Shown: one piece after another, positions 6,917-15,935 of the stretch | Numbering within the stretch: the stretch's first letter is position 1 | Layout: each line of letters starts with the position of its first letter | Source: Brumimicrobium aurantiacum | Lineage (GTDB): Bacteria; Bacteroidota; Bacteroidia; Flavobacteriales_D; Crocinitomicaceae | NCBI RefSeq assembly: GCF_003402975.1 | Contig: NZ_QURB01000008.1 | Location: 62,001 to 126,000, forward strand | Length of the DNA stretch: 64,000 nt | Direction of reading: 5' to 3' | Translations under genes and position numbers: made by a program | Notes under the pieces: generated by a model | Seen by the model: only the letters and a program-made list of their open reading frames with translations | What the model was told of the DNA's origin: nothing | Databases searched by the model: none

Positions 6917-8979
6917 TGTCAAGAATACCTTCGCATATCATTGATGAAATCATGAATACCGCTCGAATAGAGGAGGTCATTGGTGAATATGTGCAATTGA
7001 AAAAATCTGGCTCAAATTATAAAGGAATGAGTCCGTTCACCGAAGAAAAGACCCCTTCTTTTATGGTGAGTCCGGCCAAGCAGATTTTTAAATGTTTTTC
7101 TACAGGAAAAGGAGGAACTGCGGTTTCTTTTTTAATGGAGCTAGAGCAGTTTAGCTACCCGGAAGCGTTGCGTTGGTTGGCGGATCGTTATAATATTCAA
7201 CTTCCAGAGGAAAAACCATTGACGCCTGAGGAGCAGCAAAAGTTATCTGAACGCGAAAGTTTACAAATCATCAACACTTTTGCGAGAGACTTTTTTGCTA
7301 ATAGCATAAAGAATTCAACGGAAGGGAAGAATATTGGTCTATCCTACTTTAAAGAAAGAGGGTTTACAGAAGCAACAATTGATAAATTTCAATTGGGGTA
7401 TTGTCCAAGAAGCGAAAAGTCTTTTACAGAAACCGCGATCGAAAAAGGGTATAAACAAGAGTACCTTGAGCAACTTGGACTAACTAAAACTAAAAACGAT
7501 AGAAGATTCGACTTTTTTAGTGGGAGGGTGATGTTTCCTATTCATTCTGTTTCAGGAAAAGTTTTAGGTTTTGGAGGAAGAACCCTTCAAACTGATAAGA
7601 AAGTAGCGAAGTATTTCAACTCACCGGAGAGTGTGCTCTATGATAAGAGTAGTGTGCTTTACGGTATTAATTTCGCTAAAAATGAAATCATTAAACAAGA
7701 CAATTGTTTTTTGGTGGAGGGATATACTGATGTTATCAGTATGTCACAGTCTGGTGTGGAAAATGTTGTTTCAAGTTCAGGAACGTCATTAACCAAAGGA
7801 CAAATCAAATTGATTCAGCGGTATACGCAAAATATCACTGTTCTTTATGATAGTGATCCAGCAGGAATTAAAGCTTCGTTTCGCGGGATAGATTTATTGC
7901 TAGAGGAAGGAATGACTGTTAAAGTTTGCTTGTTTCCTGAAGGAGAAGATCCTGATTCTTTTGCAAAGAGTGTTGGGACAGATGAACTCAAAAAATACCT
8001 GGCAGATAATCAAAAAGATTTTGTTGGTTTTAAAACGGATATCCTCCTTGAAGGAACCGAAAATGATCCCATTAAGCGTGCTGGGTTAATCAAGGAAATT
8101 GTTGGTTCTATTGCACTGATTCCCGACAGTATTACGCGTTCGGTTTATATTAAACAAACGGCTTCTCAATTCGATTTCAAAGAGCAAACTTTGCTGAATG
8201 AGATGAATGTGATTCGTCGTAAGGCATTAAATAATCCACGAAAATCACAAACAACTCCACGTAAACCACAAGGAGGTCAACGAAAACCTCAAGTAAGTAA
8301 TCAACCCGCTCCTTCACCTTCTCCTGCTCCACCAAATTATGAGGATGAAGGAGATATTCCTTTGGAAGCTTTTGGTGAATTTCCAACTCCGGAGGTAGAA
8401 AAAGTGGATCCCAATAAACGGGATTTTTATGATCAAGAGTTCGATTTAATACGCATATTGGTTTTACATGGGAGTAGGGCAATTGAAATCGAAAAACCTG
8501 AAGAAAATCAAGAAGGCTCGAATGATGTGAGTGTCGCTGAACTAATCATTTTTGAGCTTAATAGAGACGAGTTAGGATTCAAAAATAAATTATTCCAGAA
8601 GATTTTCGAGTTGTGTAGACAAGGTTTGGATGAAGATGTATTCTATGAACCTGCTAGGTTTTTACGTCATGAAGATCCTGAAATAGTTAAGTTCGTTTCC
8701 GATATTTTGTCTCCTAGATATGAACTAAGTCGCCAATGGTTGAACACTTTCAATATTGAAACAACAGAAGAGATTCATCGATTGGCCCAAGCAGTAAAAG
8801 AATCATTATATGCTTTTAAAAATGCGGTAATTATGATGAGGATTCAAGATATTCAAGAAGAACTAAAAAATATTGATCATAACAACACTGAAAGGCTCTC
8901 AGAGTTAATAAAGGAACAAATGTCACTTGAGAAAATTAAAAGTGTGTTCTCAAGTCAATTGGGCAGAATAATCGTTTAA
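6916..8979 (+). CDS. dnaG: DNA primase DnaG with altered zinc-binding domain
   Basis: 687 residues, slightly longer than most DnaG. The N-terminal CHC2-type region (1-95) keeps EKTPSF and GKGG, but three of the four zinc ligands are changed: the usual CPFH reads SPFT (39-42) and CFGC reads CFST (60-63). The TOPRIM catalytic core has Glu268 in EGYTDV and Asp312/Asp314 in DSDPAG, so RNA-primer synthesis should be intact. A basic, proline-rich linker at about 440-480 leads to a C-terminal domain expected to bind the replicative helicase. It follows the lipoprotein gene by a TAATG overlap, and mscS begins 9 bases after its stop. Confidence 0.95.
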   Translation: MSRIPSHIIDEIMNTARIEEVIGEYVQLKKSGSNYKGMSPFTEEKTPSFMVSPAKQIFKCFSTGKGGTAVSFLMELEQFSYPEALRWLADRYNIQLPEEKPLTPEEQQKLSERESLQIINTFARDFFANSIKNSTEGKNIGLSYFKERGFTEATIDKFQLGYCPRSEKSFTETAIEKGYKQEYLEQLGLTKTKNDRRFDFFSGRVMFPIHSVSGKVLGFGGRTLQTDKKVAKYFNSPESVLYDKSSVLYGINFAKNEIIKQDNCFLVEGYTDVISMSQSGVENVVSSSGTSLTKGQIKLIQRYTQNITVLYDSDPAGIKASFRGIDLLLEEGMTVKVCLFPEGEDPDSFAKSVGTDELKKYLADNQKDFVGFKTDILLEGTENDPIKRAGLIKEIVGSIALIPDSITRSVYIKQTASQFDFKEQTLLNEMNVIRRKALNNPRKSQTTPRKPQGGQRKPQVSNQPAPSPSPAPPNYEDEGDIPLEAFGEFPTPEVEKVDPNKRDFYDQEFDLIRILVLHGSRAIEIEKPEENQEGSNDVSVAELIIFELNRDELGFKNKLFQKIFELCRQGLDEDVFYEPARFLRHEDPEIVKFVSDILSPRYELSRQWLNTFNIETTEEIHRLAQAVKESLYAFKNAVIMMRIQDIQEELKNIDHNNTERLSELIKEQMSLEKIKSVFSSQLGRIIV

Positions 8980-8988
8980 TTTTGTATT

Positions 8989-10143
8989 ATGTTTTCATCG
9001 TTATTGTCATTTGATATAGGCCCATATAAAGCAAGTATTTGGATTGTGATGATTTGGGTACTTATCGTTATTTTAACGGTAGTCTTAAATCGATTCATAA
9101 AACGCTTACTCAAGCGTTACCTTAAACGACCAAATATTAAAATTAAAGGAACGAGAATCACTTTGCTAAAAGTATTGAATCAGATGCTTTTTCTTTTTGC
9201 GTTCTACATTTGCTTTCAGGTTTTTAGATTGGAAAATGAACAGATATCAATAGGCGAATTTCTTAGTTACGACGTTATTCCTAAAATGGGAGATGGAAAA
9301 TTTCATTTAAGCATGATGGATGTCATCACCATTGCGATTCTATTTATTTTCTCTCGATTTGCAATCAATATTTTTAGGATTTATATTGATAGAAGATTTA
9401 AAGATAACGATGATTTTGATGAAGGAACACGATTCGTTTACATTCAATTTGCCAAGTATATCGTTTACACTTTTGCTGTTATTCTCTCCCTACAATTCTT
9501 GTTTACAGATTTAAGCGTTCTCTTGGCGGGTTCTGCTGCAATATTCGCAGCTTTAGCCCTTGGTTTGCAAGGCATGTTCCGCGATATGGTTTCTGGAATT
9601 GTTTTGCTTTTCGAAGGTACCATCAAAGTAGGTGATATCATCAAACTATATAGTCCTGTAACTGGTGAAGAAATCATTGGACGTGTTTTGAAAATTAACG
9701 TTCGTACAGCTAAGGTAGAAACCAGAGATGGAAACACGATGGTGATTCCAAATTCATTATTAACCCAAGATCAAGTCGAGAATTGGACATTCAATGCTGA
9801 GTATACACGTTTTAAAATCGAGGTACGTGTGGCTTATGGGACAGATACAGAATTGGTTAAAAAATTATTAAAACAAGCCGCTTTAAGTCATCCTGAAGTG
9901 AGTAGTAAAAAACCAGTGACCGTACGAATTTTAAACTTTGGAGAATACGCCTTAGAATTGGATATCCTTTTTTGGGCACAACAAAAATGGTTTGCCGAAT
10001 ACTACAAGTCTGAAATTAGATTTGAAATTGACAGGCTTTTCAGACAACACGGAATTATTATTCCATTCCCTCAAAGAACCATTCACATGGCCAATGAAGA
10101 AAGACCTGGATATGTGAAAACGGAAAAGAAGGTTGAGAAGTAG
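8989..10143 (+). CDS. MscS-family mechanosensitive ion channel
   Basis: 384 residues with about four N-terminal membrane helices (starting near 17, 64, 103 and 158). The pore helix region carries LLAGSAAIFAALALGLQG, the glycine/alanine-packed TM3 of MscS. The cytoplasmic beta domain follows with FEGTIKVGDIIKL and VIPNSLLTQDQVENWT. It should open under membrane tension and release solutes during osmotic downshock. A TAATTTTG box (8977-8984) overlaps the dnaG stop and sits 4 bases before this ATG, so it may have its own promoter, but co-transcription with dnaG is equally possible. Confidence 0.9.
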   Translation: MFSSLLSFDIGPYKASIWIVMIWVLIVILTVVLNRFIKRLLKRYLKRPNIKIKGTRITLLKVLNQMLFLFAFYICFQVFRLENEQISIGEFLSYDVIPKMGDGKFHLSMMDVITIAILFIFSRFAINIFRIYIDRRFKDNDDFDEGTRFVYIQFAKYIVYTFAVILSLQFLFTDLSVLLAGSAAIFAALALGLQGMFRDMVSGIVLLFEGTIKVGDIIKLYSPVTGEEIIGRVLKINVRTAKVETRDGNTMVIPNSLLTQDQVENWTFNAEYTRFKIEVRVAYGTDTELVKKLLKQAALSHPEVSSKKPVTVRILNFGEYALELDILFWAQQKWFAEYYKSEIRFEIDRLFRQHGIIIPFPQRTIHMANEERPGYVKTEKKVEK

Positions 10144-10175
10144 TATCAAATAAATCAGTTTCCTTTATATTATAT

Positions 10176-11057
10176 ATGCTAAGTATTCTAAATAAACCAT
10201 ACCCATTTCTTTTTAATACTAAACGAAATGTTCTTATTGCATTTATAGTGGGAGTCATGGTTTTCTCAGTTAATTGGTGGGCTAAAAACGAAAATTTTGC
10301 TCAAACAAACTTTATTGTTGGGAAGAATGCATTGAGTTTGTTTGCTGGTTTAACGACTGTTATAGGTATACTTTCAACTATTGAACTTATACCAAGGTTG
10401 TTTTTTAATATTAATGTAAAAGATTCTTGGACTATTGGGAAAGAATTTCTGATGGTTGTTTTATTACTCTTTACAATTACTATACTAAATTATTTACTGA
10501 TCATTTTTCTTTCAAAATCTTCGTTTTATACCAATGATTTGTATCTCTTTTTGAATGCATTTTTATATGTTTTGATTATAGGATTTACCCCAACTATTAT
10601 GGTGGTATGGGTAAATTATACCATTATTCTAAAGAGAAATTTAAAACGTGTAGAAGAATATAATAATATACTAGAAAAACGCATTAAAGAAGAAGGGTCT
10701 GGAGAAGTGCTTCATATCCAAACGAATAATAAAAATGAAATTCTTCATCTTGATGTTAAGTTGTTTTTATATGCAAAGGCAGAAGGGAATTACCTCGATG
10801 TTTATATTAAAAGAGGGGAGGATATAGAGTGCTCAACATACCGTTTTACTGTTCAAAGTCTATTGAATCATTTAGAAGATTACGATCATATTGTTTCAAC
10901 TCATCGCTCCTATGTAGTTAATTTAAATCAGATTACATCGACCTCTGGCAATGCTAGGAACTTTAAAATCAAATTTGATAATGTTGATGGTGATGTACCT
11001 GTTTCTCGCAGTAGATTTCAGGCATTCAAAGAAGCTCTAAATGTAGAAAAGGAATAA
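10176..11057 (+). CDS. Membrane-bound LytTR-family transcriptional regulator
   Basis: 293 residues. Four hydrophobic helices fill about residues 18-155, followed by a short coiled segment (LKRVEEYNNILEKRIKEE). A LytTR DNA-binding domain spans about 180-285 (FLYAKAEGNYLDVYIK, HRSYVVNLNQIT, VPVSRSRFQAFKEAL). No receiver domain is present, so this is a one-component regulator that would bind DNA while anchored in the inner membrane. It lies 32 bases after mscS. Targets are not known; the convergent secreted-protein genes downstream are not obviously connected. Confidence 0.85.
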   Translation: MLSILNKPYPFLFNTKRNVLIAFIVGVMVFSVNWWAKNENFAQTNFIVGKNALSLFAGLTTVIGILSTIELIPRLFFNINVKDSWTIGKEFLMVVLLLFTITILNYLLIIFLSKSSFYTNDLYLFLNAFLYVLIIGFTPTIMVVWVNYTIILKRNLKRVEEYNNILEKRIKEEGSGEVLHIQTNNKNEILHLDVKLFLYAKAEGNYLDVYIKRGEDIECSTYRFTVQSLLNHLEDYDHIVSTHRSYVVNLNQITSTSGNARNFKIKFDNVDGDVPVSRSRFQAFKEALNVEKE

Positions 11058-11097
11058 GCGTAATGCCTATTCCTCTAATATTTATGAAAGGGAAGGA

Positions 11098-11718
11098 TTA
11101 TAAGGTATATCCTATTCCTAAACCTATAAAAAATCGAGAATCAAAATCAGCTGGTCTTTTTCTTCCATTGTCCCACAATCCATTTAATGACAACCAAGAT
11201 GTTGCAAATAAATTGAAGCTGCCAATTTTATATCCAATGTTTTGACTGACTCCATAATTAAAGTAGATGTAGCTGTTGTTAAAACTCTGTGTCATGGTGT
11301 ATTGTGGGAGATTTAAAATACCTTCTGTTTTTAGTTGAGTAGCGCCAATAAATGGTTCTGCTGAAATGTATAGATTTCTTCGGTTAAATGGATAATACTT
11401 TAATTCGGCAATAGCCATAAAGCTTTTGTCTTTCGTACTTCCATCCAAATTTTCAGTATAGACGTTTTGGTTTTCTTTAATCTTGTGACTTTGAAGCATA
11501 ATTCCATAGCTAAAGGTGAAATGTTTTGGCCTCCAAAATTCTCGCTTTGCTTTCAGAGAAATACCATAATTTCTTCCATAACTTCGATTGAAAAGATCAT
11601 AATTATGAGCAGATTCAAAAAGCCATGTTTTTTCAAGATTTGTTGATTTAACTTCTTCTTTTTGGGCAGAAATTGTAAAAGACAAGCAAGTGATGAGTAT
11701 GAGTGTTATGTTTTTCAT
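11098..11718 (-). CDS. Predicted outer membrane beta-barrel protein
   Basis: 206 residues: a signal peptide (MKNITLILITCLSFTISAQ), then alternating aromatic strands and a terminal IGLGIGYTL typical of a small outer membrane barrel. I do not recognise a named family. It is 11 bases downstream of the esterase lipoprotein gene on the same strand, so the two probably form an operon. It ends 40 bases from the convergent LytTR gene. Confidence 0.6.
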   Translation of the reverse strand: MKNITLILITCLSFTISAQKEEVKSTNLEKTWLFESAHNYDLFNRSYGRNYGISLKAKREFWRPKHFTFSYGIMLQSHKIKENQNVYTENLDGSTKDKSFMAIAELKYYPFNRRNLYISAEPFIGATQLKTEGILNLPQYTMTQSFNNSYIYFNYGVSQNIGYKIGSFNLFATSWLSLNGLWDNGRKRPADFDSRFFIGLGIGYTL

Positions 11719-11729
11719 TGTTCTTTATT

Positions 11730-12539
11730 TTAAAATAATTCTAATATTCCTTTTTCTATTCCAACTATTGGACTGTTGCGATGAGAGGTGTTGTTGAGTC
11801 GTTGGTGGGAGAGCTCAAAATCAAAATAAGAATGTTTTTGAAGCTGATCTAAAAAAGCTTGATAATGAGTGTTTATAGCAGCACCTTCTAAATCCCCAAC
11901 GGATAGAAATAACTTTGCTGGTAATGCATTAAATTGATCAGAATATAATTGCTCTAGTTCAAATATATATGCATCAGACCACATAAAGTTTGCACTTATC
12001 GAGATGTAGTTGTCAAACATTCTAGGTTCTTCTTGTTGTAGCATGTAATACAGTGCATAAAACCCACCTAAAGAATGACCATAAAGTGTCATATCAATGC
12101 TGTTTAATTGTAAACTGTTTTCTATGTAAGGGATTAGCTCATTGTTCAAGAATTTTGTAAAGTTCTTACCTCCACCACTCATTCCAGAAATATTTGTGTC
12201 TTCAGGGTAAGACAAGTCCCTTCCACGTTCATTTTTATTGGTGTATCCAATGGCGATTAGTACAATGTTTTGATATTTATTTTCTTTAATCATTGATGCT
12301 GCCTCATAGAAATACTCGTCTCCATCCAACATATAAATTGAATGATACTTCTTTTGTTCATCATAGTCTTCAGGAAATAATACATTGATGTCGTAACTGT
12401 CATGTGTTTCTTCTGAAAGAATCGAAAATTCATAATATTCTTCTTGCGATAGACTAAGGTCTTTTTTACAACTGTTTAAACTGATTATGCTCAAGGAAAG
12501 GACCAGAAGCATGAATACAAAATGTGTTCTTTTTTTCAT
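11730..12539 (-). CDS. Esterase lipoprotein of the alpha/beta hydrolase (esterase D / IroE-like) family
   Basis: The start at 12539 gives MKKRTHFVFMLLVLSLSII followed by SLNSC, a lipoprotein signal with lipobox cysteine; a longer in-frame start at 12581 would lie across the promoter box. The mature protein has an N-terminal strand domain with INVLFPEDYDEQ, the nucleophile elbow GHSLGG, FLSVGDLEG near the acid residue, and a late His in NNTSHRNS. This matches secreted esterases related to siderophore esterases, but no siderophore genes are nearby, so the substrate is open. It precedes the small barrel-protein gene. Confidence 0.75.
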   Translation of the reverse strand: MKKRTHFVFMLLVLSLSIISLNSCKKDLSLSQEEYYEFSILSEETHDSYDINVLFPEDYDEQKKYHSIYMLDGDEYFYEAASMIKENKYQNIVLIAIGYTNKNERGRDLSYPEDTNISGMSGGGKNFTKFLNNELIPYIENSLQLNSIDMTLYGHSLGGFYALYYMLQQEEPRMFDNYISISANFMWSDAYIFELEQLYSDQFNALPAKLFLSVGDLEGAAINTHYQAFLDQLQKHSYFDFELSHQRLNNTSHRNSPIVGIEKGILELF

Positions 12540-12562
12540 GTTATAATTTTTGATTTGAGCTG

Positions 12563-12570
12563 CAAAATTA
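12563..12570 (-). promoter_or_regulatory. -7 box (TAATTTTG) for the esterase gene
   Basis: Exact TAnnTTTG on the minus strand, 23 bases before the ATG at 12539, with a TTG (12593-12595) 22 bases further upstream as a possible -33 element. The rest of 12600-12773 shows nothing recognisable. Confidence 0.5.
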
Positions 12571-12773
12571 TTTGAGACCACATTTAAACCTCCAATATAA
12601 CCTGGGCTAGGGATGAAATGTCAATGCTTGTGATAGAATGGCAGAAGTGCTAAATCAAGTTTTTTGATAGCCCGTATTAGGGATGAGTTGACCACAAGAC
12701 AGTTGCTTTGATTAACTCAAATAAATAATTGCTTTACTAATCCAATTGCTATGCTGAAATGTTAAGTTGAAGT

Positions 12774-14504
12774 TTAAAGATGAGGTCTTATATCTTTCAC
12801 CATAAACTGCGGAGTAGTCCTACCTCGAAAATTGTTTTCATCTAAAGTGAAAACCATATCAAAAGCTCCATTTTTAACAATTTCCAATGCTTCAGGGCAT
12901 TTAAAGAAAATGGCATCAATATGTTTTTGGAAATCGGGTTGAAAAACCTTCATTTTTAAATGTTCTTCTTTCAAGAGTTTTGCATCGTGAGCATAAACAT
13001 TCTTTGCTAAGAATAAAGGTTTCATGTTTTGTGGTCCGTGTGGTTCAAATTGTTTTAATACCCGCATCAAACGTGGAACTTCGTATATAGACTCACCTAA
13101 ATTAAAGATTTGGTTAAAGTGAATCTCTTTTTCAATAATTTGCTCTGGAATTAAATTTTCTGCTCCAATTACTTTACGAACCTCTTCTTCAAATCGTAGT
13201 TTAAAGTTCGATAACTGCTCATTTTTCAAGGTCATTCCGGCAGCAAAATAATGTCCACCAAACTGCAATAATGTATCGCTACAGTTTTCAAGAATATCAT
13301 AAATATTCACGCCTTTAATGCTTCGAGCAGAACCCGTCAATGTTTCTCCATCTTCAGATTGCGTTAACACAATTGTAGGACGATAATAATTCTCAATTAA
13401 TCGAGAAGCGACAATTCCAATTACTCCTTTGTGCCATGTTTCGTGGTAAACAACAGTGGTACATTTTTGATCATAATCAGAATCATTTTCAACGATGGAT
13501 AAAGCGTGTTCAGTAATCTCTTTATCCAAGCCTCTTCTTTCCTCATTGAAATCATGAATGGATTGAGCAATACTTCTTAATTCTTTTTCATCTTGTGAAG
13601 TCAAAAGAACTACAGCTTTTTTAGCATCATCGATTCTACCTGCAGCATTAATCCTTGGAGCAATGGTAAACACAACATCAGTTAAAGTAAGCGGTTTTTC
13701 TTTCTTCGCCAGATTCAGCATTATATCAATTCCAGGTCGGGTTTTTTCGTTCAGTTGCTTCAGTCCATATTGCGCCAATAATCTATTTTCACCTGTAGCT
13801 GGAACGATATCTGCGGCGATACTGATGGCCAATAAATCTAAATTTTCAAACAGAATTTTTTCATCCCAACCATTCGTTGTTGCAAGTGCCTGTATTAGTT
13901 TAAAACCCACACCAGCACCAGATAATTCTTTGTATGGATAATTACAATCTTCTCTTTTAGGATCCAAAACAATACAATCAGGTAATTCTTTTCCTGGCGT
14001 GTGGTGATCACAAATAATCATATCGATGCCCAAAGAATTTGCCAATTCAACTTTTTCATTGGCTTTTATTCCACAATCTAAAGTAATAATCAAGGAAAAA
14101 CCATTTTCATGTGCATCTCGAATTCCTTTTTCACTCACTCCATATCCTTCAGAATATCGGTCTGGAATATAATATGCGATAGTATCGGTGAGTTGAGAAA
14201 GATAGCCATAAACTATCGAAATCGCGGTTGTTCCATCAACATCATAATCTCCATATATTAATATCTTCTGACCTTCTTCCAATGCAATATTCACACGTTC
14301 TACTGCGCGTTCCATATCTTTCATTAAAAAAGGATCATGTAATTCTTTAAGTGTTCCACGGAAAAAGGATTTCGCACTATCAAAAGTTGTAATACCTCGT
14401 TGGACGAGCATATAAGCCACAACTTCGGAAACATTCATTTCTTTTTTGAGTTGCTCCACTTGTTGTAAATTAGGAGCGTCTTTAATCAACCATTTTGAAT
14501 TCAT
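12774..14504 (-). CDS. recJ: Single-stranded-DNA-specific exonuclease RecJ
   Basis: 576 residues, the standard length. The DHH phosphoesterase motifs are complete: YGDYDVDGT (84-92), LDCG near 142, and CDHHTPG (165-171). The DHHA1 part follows with GSARSIKGVNIYDIL and GGHYFAAGMTL, then an OB-like C-terminal domain. It degrades single-stranded DNA 5' to 3' during recombination and mismatch repair. The rnhA gene lies upstream on the same strand, separated by a 116-bp gap that holds an A/T-rich hairpin element. Confidence 0.95.
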   Translation of the reverse strand: MNSKWLIKDAPNLQQVEQLKKEMNVSEVVAYMLVQRGITTFDSAKSFFRGTLKELHDPFLMKDMERAVERVNIALEEGQKILIYGDYDVDGTTAISIVYGYLSQLTDTIAYYIPDRYSEGYGVSEKGIRDAHENGFSLIITLDCGIKANEKVELANSLGIDMIICDHHTPGKELPDCIVLDPKREDCNYPYKELSGAGVGFKLIQALATTNGWDEKILFENLDLLAISIAADIVPATGENRLLAQYGLKQLNEKTRPGIDIMLNLAKKEKPLTLTDVVFTIAPRINAAGRIDDAKKAVVLLTSQDEKELRSIAQSIHDFNEERRGLDKEITEHALSIVENDSDYDQKCTTVVYHETWHKGVIGIVASRLIENYYRPTIVLTQSEDGETLTGSARSIKGVNIYDILENCSDTLLQFGGHYFAAGMTLKNEQLSNFKLRFEEEVRKVIGAENLIPEQIIEKEIHFNQIFNLGESIYEVPRLMRVLKQFEPHGPQNMKPLFLAKNVYAHDAKLLKEEHLKMKVFQPDFQKHIDAIFFKCPEALEIVKNGAFDMVFTLDENNFRGRTTPQFMVKDIRPHL

Positions 14505-14564
14505 TCGGTATAGATTTTTTTGGTGGTCTTATTTAAGGTAGTGAAAATAAATGAATAATTAAAA

Positions 14565-14632
14565 ACTAAAAATGAAAAATGTGAGTTCTACGAAATTTTT
14601 CACTTTTCATTGATAATTTTTCATTTTCTAAT
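14565..14632. repeat. AT-rich hairpin element (AATGAAAAA type) between rnhA and recJ
   Basis: AATGAAAAATGTGA (from 14571) can pair, with a small bulge, with TCACTTTTCATT (14600-14611). The wording matches elements at 22101, 26229, 28737, 47489 and 49110, which all combine AATGAAAAA and TTTTTCATT arms at gene boundaries. It overlaps the last codons of rnhA. Confidence 0.5.
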
Positions 14633-15082
14633 ACTCTCCTCGTACCCTTCATCCACCAACAAGTTCTTCCCTTCTGCGGCATTCACTGCCAATTGGTCAC
14701 ATCTTTCATTTTCTGGATGACCAGCATGACCTTTTACCCAAACAAATTTTGGATTGTAGATAGGGTGGAGTTTTAGGTAACGTTGCCACAAATCGACATT
14801 CTTTTTCCCTTTAAAACCCTTTTTCTGCCAATTGAAAACCCAACCTTTTTCAACTGAATCCACAACATATTTGGAGTCTGAATAAATCACCACTTCATGT
14901 TTTGTTGTTTTAAGGGCCTCTAAAGCCACAATGATGGCAAGTAGTTCCATTCTGTTATTGGTGGTTAAGCGAAAGCCTTCAGATAACTCTTTTTCAAAAC
15001 CCATGAATTTGAGAATCACTCCATACCCTCCATTCCCTGGATTTCCTTTTGCCGATCCGTCTGTATAAATTAGAATTGCCAT
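14621..15082 (-). CDS. rnhA: Ribonuclease HI
   Basis: From the ATG at 15082 the product is 153 residues, normal for RNase HI: MAILIYTDGSAKGNPG, catalytic Asp8, Glu46 (NRMELLA), Asp69 (YSDSKY) and Asp129 (ERCDQLA), plus VKGHAGHPEN near 116-125. It cleaves the RNA strand of RNA:DNA hybrids. A longer frame to 15118 exists, but would put twelve atypical residues before the first strand. A TAACTTTG box (15088-15095) stands only 5 bases before this ATG, which would imply an almost leaderless transcript if real. Confidence 0.93.
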   Translation of the reverse strand: MAILIYTDGSAKGNPGNGGYGVILKFMGFEKELSEGFRLTTNNRMELLAIIVALEALKTTKHEVVIYSDSKYVVDSVEKGWVFNWQKKGFKGKKNVDLWQRYLKLHPIYNPKFVWVKGHAGHPENERCDQLAVNAAEGKNLLVDEGYEESIRK

Positions 15083-15259
15083 ATAAACAAAGTTAAGTTT
15101 TAACCCTAAAAATCCCATAAGTTTCCAAAGTATTATTTTTTAATCTTTGAAATAATTATTTTTAAATTGTTTAAAAAAGGTTGTAAATGGTTGTTGTTCA
15201 AGCTTAAAGGTTGTTGGTCGATGCTCTTCTAAAATGAGTAGATAAAAAAGTGTTAAAAA

Positions 15260-15291
15260 ATGGAAACTTTTAGAGGGTTAATAGTTTCCAT
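15260..15291. promoter_or_regulatory. Inverted repeat, candidate operator of the TetR regulator
   Basis: ATGGAAACT (15260-15268) and AGTTTCCAT (15283-15291) are perfect 9-bp arms around a 14-base spacer. The palindrome ends 14 bases before the -7 box of the tetR-led efflux operon, covering the expected -33 region. That is where an autorepressor would bind. Confidence 0.55.
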
Positions 15292-15305
15292 CGTTTTTAA
15301 TTCAC

Positions 15306-15313
15306 TACTTTTG
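15306..15313 (+). promoter_or_regulatory. -7 box (TACTTTTG) of the efflux operon
   Basis: Exact TAnnTTTG match, only 7 bases before the TetR ATG at 15321. The transcript would have little or no leader. Confidence 0.55.
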
Positions 15314-15320
15314 CGCCCAA

Positions 15321-15935
15321 ATGGAAGATAAGCGTAAAGAAATAATAGAAAAATCTGCAGCTGTGTTTTTACGACATGGTATACGTTCTGTGACGATGGA
15401 CGATTTGGCTAGGGAATTAAGTATGTCTAAAAAGACGATTTACAATTACTTTAAAGACAAAGATGACTTGATTCAGAGGATTGTAAGCACTTTAATTCAT
15501 CAAAATCAACAGGAAAGTGAATGCAGTAGAGAGCGCTCGGCTGATGCTATTGAGGCTTTAATGAGTATCAGTAATTTTGCCACAAGACTGTTCACTGAGA
15601 TTCATTCATCCGTTTTCTTTGACTTGCAAAAGTATTATCCTGAAGCCTGGGCAATTGTCCAAAATTATAGAAAGGAAATAATACATGGAAAAATATCTCA
15701 GAATATTCTCCGTGGACAAGAAGAAGGGGTATACCTCAAAGAATTGAATCCAAAAATTATGGCGGAAATTCACTTGTCAATGGTTACTGCATTAACTAAT
15801 GGGGCTATTTTTAATACAGATATAAACAAATTTGGGGAAGTATTAGAAGAAATTATTCTGTTCCAATTGCGTGGAATAGTAAACGATAAAGGAAGAGAAA
15901 TTTTAAATAAACACATGAAAAACAAAGTAAAGTAA
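15321..15935 (+). CDS. TetR/AcrR-family transcriptional regulator
   Basis: 204 residues. The N-terminal helix-turn-helix (about residues 8-50) reads FLRHGIRSVTMDDLARE and MSKKTIYNYFKDKDDLI, the classic TetR signature. The C-terminal ligand domain is family-specific and gives no ligand. The gene is first in an operon with tolC-, acrA- and acrB-like genes and overlaps the next gene by TAATG, so it is most likely the local repressor of the pump, acting at the palindrome 15260-15291. Confidence 0.9.
   Translation: MEDKRKEIIEKSAAVFLRHGIRSVTMDDLARELSMSKKTIYNYFKDKDDLIQRIVSTLIHQNQQESECSRERSADAIEALMSISNFATRLFTEIHSSVFFDLQKYYPEAWAIVQNYRKEIIHGKISQNILRGQEEGVYLKELNPKIMAEIHLSMVTALTNGAIFNTDINKFGEVLEEIILFQLRGIVNDKGREILNKHMKNKVK

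Noticed and set aside
11063-11245. 60-residue frame after the LytTR gene
   Set aside because: It is antisense to the C-terminus of the beta-barrel protein, which has a convincing signal peptide and terminal strand.
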